Assembly: GCA_918807975.1 (NCBI GenBank)
Contig: OU964932.1
Span: forward strand, 18,631,501-18,695,500
Length of the DNA: 64,000 nt
From: Aplidium turbinatum
Lineage: Eukaryota; Chordata; Ascidiacea; Aplousobranchia; Polyclinidae
Direction: 5' to 3'
Below are positions 33,063-44,027 of the stretch, in pieces. A program made the position numbers and the translations under genes. The first letter of the stretch is position 1. Each line of letters opens with the position of its first letter. Below the pieces are notes generated by a model. The model was given only the letters and a program-made list of their open reading frames with translations, did no database searches and was not told the DNA's origin.

Positions 33063-33480
33063 GACTTAGAGCAACGCACTTCAAGGTTAGCTCACAATTC
33101 ATCAGCCACCTAGTGGATGGAATAATTCAGACAATTATTCTACAGAAAAAATTTTACTCGGCCAATCTAGTTGACCAGGCTTGTGTCAGTGGTTCAAAGC
33201 TTCTCCAAGTATGTGAAGCTTGTCAGGAATTACTTTTCAGGAGGTTTTATCAGTCCAATGATAATATTCTCACAACAGAAGTAAAGAGGATAGCCAATAT
33301 CAATGCAACTCATGAAGTGAAATAGTATACCACATGTATGGAGTATATTGACAAGTAATACATGACATCGAGAGGACAAGAACACACATTCAGAATATTG
33401 TGAATAAGGAAACCACACAGAAATAGACGAACATGTCACTGTTGATGGTTCAAATAATGCAAAAACTAAAAAACAAACGG
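33063..33480. other. F-type 5' leader fragment and flank of piggyBac
   Basis: CACCTAGTGGATGGAATAAT and TCAGTGGTTCAAAGC match the leader region before P4 and P6 (36640, 61835-61925). No gene seen. It lies inside the interval bounded by the piggyBac subterminal repeats, so the exact limits of that element are uncertain. Confidence 0.4.
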
Positions 33481-33495
33481 CAATGACACACTTTA

Positions 33496-35462
33496 TTAGA
33501 CTTCATGAAATACCACAAAGCAGTTCTTTTGCTGATTGCAGCACAAAAATACATCACAATAAGAACATTTTGAATGTGGGCGAGACTCACAACCATTGGC
33601 AGAACAAACTTCACAACGTCTCCTTTCTTTTACAAACACAGGCCAATGGCAGCCACGATTTTCCAAACGCATGGATTTGGACACTGAGAAGTTGGACTTG
33701 CGTCTTTTGTTGCTTGTGACATTTGGTGAGAGAGTCTGCAGTGGCCTACCAACCTTGCTGCTTCTTCCAAGGGTTAGCAAAGTTTGTGCCACTTGCCTGC
33801 GGAAGTCCAACAAAGAGCAGTTTTGTTCCTCAAGCTTTTTGTACACAACATAGGCATTGGCGACTGTTCTATCAATCACACCAAAGAAAATCCTGTGCCA
33901 CCATTTTTTAGACTTGCAGTTGGTGCCATACAGAGCACAAAACATATCAGCTTTGTCAACTCCACCCATAAATGCATTATAGTCTTTGATGGCCACAGGA
34001 CACTGGAATTCTTTCCTTGAGCCGTCTTTTAGTCGCCTTAGCAGGGACGTTGGTTCAGTCCCATGGAAGTTGGACAGCATGTGGACTGCTTTCCTGTCCA
34101 TCCACTTGTAGTAAACCAAACCCTCTGCCACTCTGTGATCAAACTGGCCACGGTCCAGTTGCTTGTCGGAAGCAACAGTGTGGACTGGGAGCCCTTTTCT
34201 GTTGGGTCGAACTGTCCCGCATGCAAGGACTTGATTTCTCTTCAGGGTTTCTAACAACTTCACTGAGGTGAAGTAGTTGTCAAAATATACTTTGTGGTAT
34301 TTATTTTTTATATCATCCGTCAACATTAGCACAACTTTTTCACCTAATCCGAAATCTGTATAAAGCTCGTCATTTTTACAGTCCTTGCCTTGGTATACAT
34401 CAAATTTGCTGATGTATCCATGCATATCAGCCCGCACCCAGAGTTTGTATCCCCTTTTTATTGGTTTCATGGGATTGTATTGCTTGATGGAATGCCTGCC
34501 CTTGAAGAGAATCATGCTTTCATCAATGCTTAGATTCTCTGTGCAACAATACAAATCTTGAAATTTTTCATTTATCTTAGTTAGTAAAGGCCTAACTTTG
34601 TACAGTTTATCCTGGTTTGTTTCAGGAATGGAGGCATTGTCATTCACATGTAAATTTGACAATATTTGGGCAAATCTATTGCGAGGCATTGTGGATGCAA
34701 CCAGTGCAACATTTATATCTAAATCTGCCCTCCAATAAAGAGGCCATGAAGGCAATCTATGATAGCCCATCAACATATTGATTCCCAAAAAGCCATAGAG
34801 TTCTCTTTCTGACATGACAGTTGCAGACCTTTGTTTCTGTACACGGTATAGGTTACTTTGTTCCAGAAGCATTTGTCTGATGTCAGCATCAACAAACCGC
34901 AGAAAGTAGTCTCCAGGGGTATTTGCAGTGGCAAACATAGCTTCTTGAGGTCCTGCAAAGAAAATTCAAATCATGATATAGGCAGCTTATTTACAATGCA
35001 CATAATATCCATGAACTTTATTGCACGCATGATCAAAAACATGCACAATGCTAAATTTAGAAGTAAATCAAACAAGTACTGCAAGTACTACTAATTTGTT
35101 TTTTGATTTGCATTTGGCCTACTGTATAGCATACCTTGGGGTGAATCAAATTTGCTTGCTTCCATATTCACATTTGCTTTCTTCCATAATTTCTTGCGAA
35201 CACTGCGAGATGTACTTGCCAGTACAACTTCATCAGTGCGAGCAGATGTACTGGTATCACCAACTTCTTCAGCATCACTTTCATTAGAAGTATTGTTCGT
35301 GACAGTAACATCCGGACACAGATAATCTGTATCAGTTAGATCTATTTCATTTCCAACTTCAGTATCGCTGTCAAAATCTGATTCTTCATCTGTAGATGAA
35401 GAATCATCTGGAAAGTTTTCCAATATTACCATTGCATCATTTAGTTGATATTTTTTACTCAT
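33496..35462 (-). CDS. piggyBac transposase, two exons, apparently intact
   Basis: Exon 1 35462-35135 and exon 2 34952-33496, joined across a 182-bp GT-AG intron (donor CAAG|GTATGC, acceptor TTTGCAG|GA), give about 594 aa, the same length as the founding moth enzyme. Residues 1-110 are acidic (DDSSSTDEESDFDSD). The DDE/D catalytic aspartates are visible: LSIDES (about D253), VYFDNYFTS (about D334) and MGGVDKAD (about D442). The C-terminal cysteine-rich domain has CEVCSANGCESRPHSKC then CSYCDVFLCC. It cuts and pastes at TTAA. No stop or frameshift is seen across either exon, so activity is plausible. It could instead be a domesticated gene, but the flanking inverted repeats favour an element. 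Confidence 0.9.
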
Positions 35463-35499
35463 TTTGAAGTGATAATTTTACAAACTTTGCTGAAAATAA

Positions 35500-36218
35500 T
35501 ACACCATAGTTCAATTTCTGTGCAGTTCCATAAACACACAAACATACATCAACTTCACAGTGAAACACTACCCAAATCTGTGATTTTTATCCAATTACTA
35601 CCTAAATCTGTGAAACACTAACAAAATCTGTGATTTTTACATTGATTCAACGTCTGCAGACGTTACATCAATGTAAAAATGACAGATTTTGCTGTCTGGG
35701 TAGTACTATGTGGGCTACAACAATTTAAAAGTACCTGACAAACATGCTCGATATAAAACTTTGATATAAAACACACAATTTACCATACACCACCAGCATA
35801 CCGAAAGTTTAGAGAATTGACCTAAAAATGTCAGCAAATCACTGACGGGACTTCTGAGTCCCACTGTAGTTTTTCACCTGTAAAATACGAGCTAAACAAG
35901 CTTTACCTATTTTCTTTAGTCATTTGTTAACAGTAACTATATCATAAGGTGTAAAAAACTCAACAAAGTCCAACACTGTCGCTTTTGTACCAAAAAACAT
36001 GATTGAATATTTCGACTGACTGGTCAAACTGCAACTTGAAACATTTTTCAAAACTGAAACTTTGAAGCACATTGCGACCCAGCCAAGCGTGAATTTTCTT
36101 TGTTTGAAAACATCTGGAGTTAGTACTCACATCGTTTGGTGTACTAAACAGAAAAAAATGTTTCTCAAATCTGTCGGGGATGAAGGAGAGCGTTTTTGCG
36201 CAGCGGGACTTCAGAGCG
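35500..36218. other. Non-coding, with palindromic motif
   Basis: Contains AACGTCTGCAGACGTT inside a larger ACATTGATTCAACGTC palindrome near 35640-35675, and repeats of AAATCTGTGA. TTGATTCAACGTCT recurs near 49908 and 51066. No gene recognised. Confidence 0.4.
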
Positions 36219-36227
36219 CATTGTAAG

Positions 36228-36584
36228 GGTAGGCACTTTAACGTGCAGATATCCAATCCAACCACGAACCAATCAGATGCTACGTTGCCTGTCCAATTGT
36301 GATCATTCATCCAGAGAATTAATTATTACTTAGAACTTTGTTTGGTAATTACAGAAGAAAAAAGAACTATATAGCAGTGGTGGGAATCAAACCCACGTCA
36401 ATGAAATGACTACCACAGCCCTAACCCTCTGCGCCAAGTCATCCGATGGCAAACCGATGACTTAATTTAGCTAGAATTTGCGTTTTCCTTTGTTCTTCCT
36501 AAACGCAACCTTGATGACGGCATGAAAAGCATAGCTTCTGATTGGTTAATGATTCGGGGTTGGATTGGGTATCTGCATGTTAAC
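36228..36584. mobile_element. 9-bp-duplication MITE with tRNA-like core (copy 1)
   Basis: Starts GGTAGGCACTTTAACGTG after CATTGTAAG (36219-36227); the right end is truncated after GCATGTTAA. The minus strand of 36375-36450 is tRNA-like (B box GGTTTGATTCC). Paralogue at 60845-61794 keeps both ends. Confidence 0.75.
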
Positions 36585-36925
36585 AACACTTAAACAATCG
36601 GAAACTTCATTTTGTCAATTTCCGTGACCGGGTCTGCGTCAGTGGTTCAAAGCCTCCACAAGTAGGTTTGTATGTGAAACTGCCAAAATTTACGATGTTT
36701 AAAAGGCTTTTCAGTTCGAGAATAAAGATTCTCAGCATCTACTGTAAAATTCATATAAAAAAGCAGTGATTTGCTATTTTATTAACAATTCATTTTCTTT
36801 TCAAAATTGTAGGGCTCAGGTCACTTCGAAATAATATTGAAGGATACGTTTGAAAAACTTAAAATAACATTTTCAATAGACTTGGAAAGCGACGATAGCT
36901 CATTGTGAACTTATACTGTAATACC

Positions 36926-38989
36926 CATAGCCGTAGGAGATGGGGGGGCAGGGGGGGCGGTCGCTCCCCCACTGAAAAAAAAACGCCGCGAATTTGGGCA
37001 AAAATCTGCACTTATTTGGGCAAATCAATTTTATCGTGATGTTTCGACATTTTATCAGTTTAGAAAGTTTACATAATTGTTATAATTTATGAGATACGTT
37101 AATATTTTCCAGTCAATTATGTAAAATGCAATTTCATCTATTTTGAAAATTGTTAAGCTTATTAGTACTGATATTCACCAGCATGTACGTAAGCTGTATT
37201 TCCTCACAGGTGAGATTTGTTAGCTTGCTAGGTAGCCTACTAATAACCTTATATGGTTTTTGGTGTTTACTTTATGTCCTACTAATGTAGTTATTTGTAA
37301 AACTATATATTTGGGCAAAAATGTCCCGTTATTGGAAAATCAATCCTACCATGAGTTTTCAAAATCTTTCTAGTTTAGAAATTTGTTTATAGTGTTGCAT
37401 TTTGTATGAAATACATTAACATTTTTCTTTAAATGTTAAATGTAGTGTCATCAATTTTGGAACTTTTGTATTTGGTATATAATTTGGGCAGAATGTTAAG
37501 CTTCAATTCAGTATATATGTGTAAAATAATGCAATTAGCAAGCAGAGGTAAGCTATTACTAATACAGATAAAAATTTGGATATACACTACATTTCTTCAT
37601 TGGTGGAATTTTTAAACCCTGCTGGGTAAGCTACTGGTAATCTTATGAGGATTTTTACTTCTTTATCTATATTCTACTGATGTATTTATTTGTAAAAATA
37701 TTTGGGCAAATCAATCTTAAGCTACCATGAGTTTTCAGCATATTACCAGTTTAAAAACTTTGTATATTTGTTATATATAGTGTAATATTTTGTATGAAAT
37801 ACATTAAAATTTTCGCATGAATGTAAACTGTGCCATCTTCAATTTTGGAAACTATTGTATTTGGTATGTTGCAATTTGTAGAGAATGGTAAGCTTCGTTT
37901 TAGTATCTGTGAATTTTCCAGTGTTTGATTTCATGTTTTTGTGGGCTACAGTTGAACTGTTTTCTATAAAAAGAAATTTTTGTATTAACTGATTTTTGTC
38001 TTTGCTGGTCCTTGGGTTGATTTGCTCGGCTATTTACCATATATGACACAGTACATATTATAGTAATCAATGATCAAATATATAGGAAAGTGTTATGTTG
38101 CTTTGGCATCCAGTTCATGCAGTTAATATATCAGGCAATGTAGACAGTATTGATGATGTCGTCTGTATTTTCTGGCTAGGATTGAGTTTGAAGTTATCTT
38201 TTTGAGTTATTTTGGTTCAGTGCCTGCGATTTCAGTAGTTGCTTCATCATGAACTTAAAATATCTTGGTACGGTAGTGATGTTAATAAAAAAACATTGGC
38301 TATACCTTCACTGTAATATGAAATCAATATTGATACTAATAGCAACTTGTTTTGTTCAAAGGTGCAAATTTGATGGCCATAGTATGATAAACTGTAGAAT
38401 TCTTTTCAGGTTGTAAGGTTTTAAGCAGCATGGATTAAGTAATGTTACTAGTTTGGTAAGTAAATAAGTTGTCATTTCAGATTTTTTCAATGCAAATTTA
38501 CGAATCTTGACTCTTGATTTTTTGAACTATCTTTATATAATGAAAAGATTCAGCTACTTTTGGTCAGGCTTTTTATTGCAATTGAGCTGGAGATTTTGAA
38601 ATGATCTGACGACATGGATATTTAGCCACTGTTGTCCAGTTATTGTTGAATTCTCAGTTTAAATTGTTATTGAATTCAGGTAGGCCTAATATACTGTTAT
38701 ATATATACATATTTTTGTGCCACAAGAAAATTATTTCAATTTGATGGTTTATTTAGTTTGAAGTTAATTCAGCCTTGTTTTGCTAAGTTCAACATTTTGC
38801 TGCCTGTGTTTTTGTACACCGCCAAGTTGATGACTGTGGAGTTCTTAGACTGTACATACTATCTTAGAGATTGTGAGCAATTTTGTGTTTTTGAAAATAT
38901 ATACGCAAAGACACAATTTGGGCAAAATTTGGAAAATTTGGGCAAATTTTGTTCGCCCCCCCAAAATGTTTTACTCTCCTACGGCTATG
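36926..38989. mobile_element. Large non-autonomous hAT element
   Basis: Perfect inverted ends CATAGCCGTAGGAG and CTCCTACGGCTATG, flanked by a perfect 8-bp duplication GTAATACC (36918-36925 and 38990-38997). Duplicon copy 2 has the empty site (near 62185). The interior lacks any transposase and is built of three diverged tandem repeats of about 310-370 bp starting near 37015, 37331 and 37700, each with TTTGGGCAAATCAAT-like and AAATACATTAA-like words. Confidence 0.9.
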
Positions 38990-39088
38990 GTAATACCGCT
39001 TATTTTCAATCAGGATCTGGATCTGTTGAATAGTCTATCATTGCTTTTGTTACCTTTAAATAGCTATACTTTGGTAATTGTTCGTAAA

Positions 39089-39676
39089 ATGGAAATTGAT
39101 CGCCATTATTTTGGAGCAGAACTATTCCTTATTCGCAAAGGAATCAGAAACGGAAACATAGAAATGTATTCGTTGAACCAAAGCTTTGTAAATGGCGTGT
39201 TATGGAAGCTGTATGTATATCCCTCATCCGACTGGAGTGTTCGTGGATTCTTGGAGAAAACATTAAACAAGGAAGTGGTTCCATCAACATGGGAAGAAGC
39301 CAAAGGCGCAATCATAGGAAATTTTTTGAGTGTCAGCGGCATTACGCAGCGTGAATTTTTTTCTGACGAGTTGAAGATTGATAATTTGCAAGACATTGCA
39401 TTTACGCTAAGAGTGGATGCTGGAAATCAGGAGGAGCTGAAGATGTTTCAAGGGAAAAATTACGCAGGAGAAGGCTATACAATACAAACAGGAAATATGA
39501 AGATGGAAAACCAAGTTACAAACGTTCATGGGGTTATTGCATTTGAAGGAGACATGTCCTATCCTTTGGAAGACTGTGCCATACTTTTGTCTAAGACATT
39601 TCCAAAACATTTGATAACTTGGTTGAGTTATTGTCTCAGTCGTGGTGGCTACAAGAACAAAACCTTTAACTTGTAA
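39089..39676 (+). CDS. Family F copy P4, intact 195-aa unknown protein
   Basis: ATG 39089 has a good context (AAAATGG). The upstream open codons are not part of the gene, because paralogue P6 diverges there and starts at the equivalent ATG. Conserved blocks: RHYFGAEL (5-12), VLWKLYVYPSSD, VVPSTWEEAKGAIIGNFL, NLQDIAFTLRVDAG, NVHGVIAFEG and FPKHLITWLSYCL. No signal peptide or membrane segment, so probably cytosolic or nuclear. The stop is doubled (TAATAA) and overlaps an AATAAA poly(A) signal. About 90% identical to P6 and about 60% to P5 by eye. P5 follows head-to-tail 0.7 kb on. Function unknown. Confidence 0.8.
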   Translation: MEIDRHYFGAELFLIRKGIRNGNIEMYSLNQSFVNGVLWKLYVYPSSDWSVRGFLEKTLNKEVVPSTWEEAKGAIIGNFLSVSGITQREFFSDELKIDNLQDIAFTLRVDAGNQEELKMFQGKNYAGEGYTIQTGNMKMENQVTNVHGVIAFEGDMSYPLEDCAILLSKTFPKHLITWLSYCLSRGGYKNKTFNL

Positions 39677-39961
39677 TAAAGAAGACTGCGTAACTGAGAT
39701 ATACGTAAATCAGATTACTTTTTTCAACTAAAAAATCGAAAAAAAACATGTTTCCATTTAGGCGTTAAATCATTAAAACGACAATCCAAATGCAGAAAAT
39801 CCAAATGCAAAAATGACCATCCCAATGCCCAAATCGGTTGACAGAACAACGATTCGTTAGACTAAGAAATGCATAACAAATAAAATACATGATACAATGC
39901 ATATTGTAAATAGGCTATGCATAAACGAATGTTAGAAAGCTGGGTTTGTCAAAACATTTTA

Positions 39962-39972
39962 GGGGATTTCCC
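39962..39972. promoter_or_regulatory. NF-kappaB-like site of P5
   Basis: GGGGATTTCCC is a textbook kappaB sequence. AAAAGGTAGTAGG follows as in the other promoters, then a TATA box TTATAAAT at 40022-40029 and a TGGCAGTCTCATGTAG start-like region. It lies 400 bp before the P5 ATG and 286 bp after the P4 stop, the shortest and best-preserved F promoter in the window. Confidence 0.55.
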
Positions 39973-40371
39973 AAAAGGTAGTAGGCTATAAATTTTCCAC
40001 AAGCACAATCACTTTTCTGTGTTATAAATGTTTTATGCTGCTGGCAGTCTCATGTAGTTAGCAAAAGGAAAGGAACAAAGCAACATCCAAGATGCATAGC
40101 CTATGGGCTAAGAGAGTGTTAATTGCTATCGTTTTAGTAGGCTATTGAAGTTTATATAGTGCTTCTAAGTTCAAAAGTTATTGGCCTAAGTTAACTTAAG
40201 CTAAAATATAAAGAACATTTTTGAAAGACTCAATGAAATATCGTTTTGATTTGAATAACGATAGTATTATAAGATAACAGTACAATATCTTTTCAAACAG
40301 GGTCTGCATCGGTTGAATAAAAACTGCTTTCATTACATCTTGATAACAGTACTTTGGTAATTGTTCTTAAA

Positions 40372-40995
40372 ATGGGACTTAAAAATCGCCATTACTTTGG
40401 AGCAGAACTATCCTTCATTCGCAAAGGAATTAGAAGAGGAAACATTGAGATCTATTCGTTGAATCAAAGCTTTGAAAATGAGGTGTTATGGAAGCTGTAT
40501 ATATATCCCTCATCAAACACGAGTGTTCGTGGATTCTTGGAGAAAATATCGAACAAGGTGGTTCTTCCATCTACATGGGAAGAAGCCGAAGCAGCAATAT
40601 TTGGGACCTTTTTGAAAGTCAAGAAGATTACTCACTGTGATAAACCTTTTGCTGACCCGTTGGAGATTATGCCTTTACAAGACATTGCATTTACACTGAA
40701 AGTGGACTTGAAAGATAAAAAAAAACTTGTTAGGTTTCGGAAGTATGAATGCGACGAGGAAAACTATGCAATCGAAACTGGAAACATAAAACCGGAAGAT
40801 GAAGTTGCAAACGTTTACGGACTTATTGAATTTAAAGAAAACAAGTCCCATCCATTGGAAGACTGTGCTGTGCTTTTGGCGGAAAAATTTCCAAAGAGTT
40901 TTATAACTTGGTTGAGTTATTGCCTCAATCCTGAGGGTTTCAAGTACGCCACCTTCAACCTTACTGAAGAAGATTCAGATACTGAATCGCAATAG
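40372..40995 (+). CDS. Family F copy P5, intact 207-aa unknown protein
   Basis: ATG 40372 (TAAAATGGG). The same blocks as P4 are kept: NRHYFGAELSFIRKGIRRGN, VLWKLYIYPSS, VLPSTWEEAEAAIFGTFLKV, LQDIAFTLKVDLKDKKKL, VANVYGLIEF and FPKSFITWLSYCL. Unlike P4 and P6 it ends in a short acidic tail, LTEEDSDTESQ. The kappaB-TATA promoter lies within 410 bp, and an acceptor-like TTTTCAAACAG|GG at about 40300 hints at a 5'UTR intron. About 60% identical to P4 by eye, with no break in the frame, so purifying selection on at least some copies is likely. Function unknown. Confidence 0.8.
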   Translation: MGLKNRHYFGAELSFIRKGIRRGNIEIYSLNQSFENEVLWKLYIYPSSNTSVRGFLEKISNKVVLPSTWEEAEAAIFGTFLKVKKITHCDKPFADPLEIMPLQDIAFTLKVDLKDKKKLVRFRKYECDEENYAIETGNIKPEDEVANVYGLIEFKENKSHPLEDCAVLLAEKFPKSFITWLSYCLNPEGFKYATFNLTEEDSDTESQ

Positions 40996-42288
40996 AGATG
41001 ACTTTTCTAAACTAACAATCGAAACAGAACATTGATTTATTTTTAACCAATTGATCTAACCCTGATCTAATGGTAACTTAATATGGTAGCCTAATTTTCG
41101 TGAACAAAAACGATGGCGAACGACAAAGCATGGCAGCAAGTATTTCTTCCGACTTTTAACTTCTAGTTTGCAGTCTTGCTTTGTTAACTATTATTGATTA
41201 TTGATTAGTAATTGACTATATACAGTGTGTATTACCTGTAGATAACATTTATTGTAAATAAACAAATTTCGAACAGAACATAAATACTGATTTTACAAGT
41301 GGCCTATGACAGATAAAAATCGAACCAGAGAAGCTTAGGTAAAGCAATTGTAGCATTGGAACCAATTCAACTAAAACCAGAAATGAACTGAATTTAAACT
41401 AAGTAATTTTTGGTATGTTTCATGCACGATAAAAAAGCGCGGAAAAGTAGTTTAGCTGCTAAGCAAAAATTGAAGTATCGCCATGCGGTGACGCACTATA
41501 GAGTAACATTCGCAAAAAGTGTTTATTTGGCCTACATGCTGTTCTTATAGTTATCCCAATTTTTAATCTTGTGGCCTGTCAATCACCTAAGAAATAGGGA
41601 AAATGAAACGCAACCACGTCGTTTCAAATGAATATTTTTTTTTACTTTATTCTTGCACTTTTTGTTTAATTTACAGTAGGTCCTTTCAGAGAATTTTAAA
41701 GTTGAATGAAAATAATAACTAACTTTGGAGAATGTTTCCAAAACTTTTTTTGCTTTCGAAACACAGTAAGGTGATTTAAATTGACCTAAAAAAAGCGATA
41801 CATCAGCAGCCATGTAAACAAAAGCATGTTTTTAATTTAAAAAGCCGTAATCAAAATTTCGTGCAGTAAGCAAAATTAGGCAGAATGAAAGTCTAACTAT
41901 ATAGACAATTAAGGTCTTTAAGAGGATATTTTAATCCCGTACCAATGATTTTTGAGCCAGAAATCAAGAGATTTATAAGAAACACACACTGTATCCAAAT
42001 AATAGGCTATAATTCTTCATGTTTCTGCGCCCCTTCAAAAAGTTTTCAGCCCGAGGTGCCGGAAGCGGGGGACAGGGGGGCGGATGCCGCCCTGTCCCTC
42101 AACTTTTCTGTGGATGGAGGGGCAAGGGGAGCAATGGTGCCCTTTTAAGATCATGCAAACTACTGCAAATTTTGCAATATAACAATTTTTGCTATTCGCT
42201 TTCAGCCTAATTATAATCTTACATTTTTGCCTCAAAATAATATTCACCGCACAAAATTCTGCAACACAGTTGGTTACATCATTATAAC
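40996..42288. other. F-gene 3' flank and repeats
   Basis: 41000-41560 matches the 3' flanks of other F copies (for example CGCCATGCGGTGACGCACTA against 22880 and 63530). 41690-41815 recurs at 56155-56285. 42010-42130 has a G-rich CGGGGGACAGGGGGGCGG block like old hAT MITE ends. No gene seen. Confidence 0.5.
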
Positions 42289-43455
42289 CAGAGGTGGGAA
42301 GTAGCGCGCTACTTTTTTGGTAAAAGTAGCGGTAGCGGCGCTACTTCTTAGTTGGAGTAGTGGCTGCAGTAGCGGTGCTATTTTTTCCCAAAGTAGCGGT
42401 AGCTGGAGAGGCGCTACTTTTTTTCAGACGCACTCCCGCTACCCGCTACTTTTTAATTTAAATTGAAAAATATGCTTGTTTTTTTTGTAATACTGGCGTG
42501 GTCAAGCAGCTATATAATCGGTTTGGTTGCAAAGTTTCGGTCTTTTCTAGCTGACGTCAACTTCTTCGGCGAATATCTCCGTGTGATGAAGCCTATCTGC
42601 CAGGCTTTAGACATTCTCCAGGGCGAGTCCAAGGCATATTACGGAGTCTTGCTTCCAACCATCACAATTTGCGGGAAGAAGTTGACCGAGATCAGTAATC
42701 TTGGGACCCGTGAGGAGTTGAAAGTGAAAGTCCTTGAAGGGGTGAAGAAACGATTCAACAAGTGCTTCATCAACATGAAATGCGTTATGGCATCATGTCT
42801 TCATCCCTCCTTCAAGACGTCGTGGCTACAATTTCTGCACTACGTTTCCACGGATGATGCTAACGCACTGCGAGAAAAAGTCAAAACAGATGCAATTCGA
42901 CTGTTGCGGGAGACATCAAGCCAGGTTGATACCGATAAGAGTGACACCAACACCAGTCATGACTCCGAGGATGTATTTTTTTGGAGTGTTTGCGCCATCC
43001 TGTGAAACGTCGGTGCAGAAGGAAGCAGCATATGTGGATGCATTTTTTTCGGTCAAGAGCAAGTCCTTGAGCTTTTCGAATACTGAGTTAAAACATCTGT
43101 TCATTAAATACAACACCCCATTCCTTCCAGTGCTGCGGTGGAGAGACTTTTCTCTATTGGAAAAGATGTGCTTAAGCGAAAGCGGGCAGGACTTAGTGAC
43201 TCTCATTTTGAAATACTCGTGTTTTTGAAAGATGCGTAACAATAAATTCCTTTAGAATGTGTTTTCTATAACGACGTTAAAATGACAGCGTAAACGAATG
43301 ATAACATTCGTTTTCAAGGTCAGTTTTGCGTCACTAGGGACTTGAGTGTTTCCCAGTATCATTTTAGACAAAAGTAGCGGTAGCGCGCGCTACTTTGGCC
43401 CAAGTAGCGGTAGCGGGTAGCGCGCTACTTTGAAAGTAGCGGGTGCCCACCTCTG
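42289..43455 (+). mobile_element. hAT element with AGTAGCG subterminal repeats (copy 1)
   Basis: Ends CAGAGGTGGGAAGTAGC and the inverted TGCCCACCTCTG, with a perfect 8-bp duplication ATTATAAC (42281-42288, 43456-43463). Both ends repeat AAGTAGCGGTAGCG, presumed transposase sites. It contains the C-terminal part of a transposase gene. Related to 45237-46893. Confidence 0.93.
42463..43238 (+). pseudogene. hAT transposase, C-terminal part, frameshifted
   Basis: Codons give YLRVMKPICQALDILQGES, AYYGVLLPTITICGKKL, LEGVKKRFNKC and CLHPSFKTSWLQF, the second half of the RNase-H-like core of hAT transposases. The frame breaks near 42980 before the dimerisation domain, and again near 43125 compared with the sister copy. 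The N-terminal zinc finger and first catalytic region are absent, so this is an internal-deletion derivative. Confidence 0.8.
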
Positions 43456-43463
43456 ATTATAAC

Positions 43464-44019
43464 ATAGCATGAGCCATAACCATAACATAACATAGCCCTT
43501 CTTTGTATTCCGGACACTTGTTGCATTACTCGATAATGAGCTGATAGATGAGCATTATCGCTACGCTTAGGAATTTAAAAAAAGTGGCCTTTCAGCAACA
43601 AAAGTGCCCTTTTTTCATTAACCTGCCCCCCCAGTCAAAAATCATTCTGGCGCCCCTGTTTTCAGCCCCTAAATTATCCCGAGCTCCGGGTCTCAAAGTA
43701 GCCTACCTCTAGACCCCTTGCCAACGCTACTGCAGGCAGTACGAATAATTTAACAACAAACGCGACGTCTCATTGGGCGAACTGCATTATTTTTTTTGAG
43801 CGCAACAATTCTGAAAAGTTTGACTTAATATTTGATGACCGATTTGGACTGTTATATTGATATAACGTCCAATTCGGAACGACGGAAAAACCTGATTTAC
43901 ATGTAGTAGCTTGTTTTCATGATTTCTAGTTTTCTAATTAAGCTTATTTTTATTTTATTTCTATATGCTAACTTCTATTTAATTAAGGAAATTTTATTGA
44001 ATAAACTTAACTAATGATG
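43464..44019. other. Unassigned DNA with old MITE end
   Basis: Contains CCCCCCCAGTCAAAAATCAT and GGCGCCCCTG near 43625-43660, probably the right end of a decayed hAT MITE. No gene seen. Confidence 0.4.
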
Positions 44020-44027
44020 ATCTAGCT

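Larger units (their letters stand above)
32911..35863 (-). mobile_element. piggyBac-type DNA transposon (approximate limits)
   Basis: Bounded here by inverted subterminal repeats, GGGACTCACAAGTCCCGACAG at 32913-32933 and its near-complement at 35843-35863, about 2.9 kb apart and each internally palindromic. It encloses a whole transposase gene. The outermost TTAA-flanked termini could not be fixed by eye. Absent from duplicon copy 2, so it probably inserted after that duplication. Confidence 0.65.
29360..39690 (+). repeat. Large duplicon, copy 1
   Basis: Blocks 29370-30475, 31745-32770, 36190-36910 and 38990-39690 match 58040-59490, 59500-60825, 60830-62180 and 62185-62880 in the same order and orientation. 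Segments unique to this copy include 30476-31744 (with a LINE tail), 32780-36180 (with piggyBac) and the hAT element 36926-38989. Segments unique to copy 2 are listed there. Confidence 0.8.

Noticed and set aside
38873-39088. N-terminal extension of P4
   Set aside because: These codons lie partly in the hAT element end and are not shared by P6 or P5, so the ATG at 39089 was chosen.
39089-40995. Assigning family F to nucleoplasmins
   Set aside because: FGAEL near the N terminus and the acidic tail of P5 resemble nucleoplasmin, but the core strands and spacing do not follow. Left as unknown.
42463-43005. Host gene of 180 aa
   Set aside because: Lies inside a hAT element with perfect target duplication and matches hAT transposase blocks.
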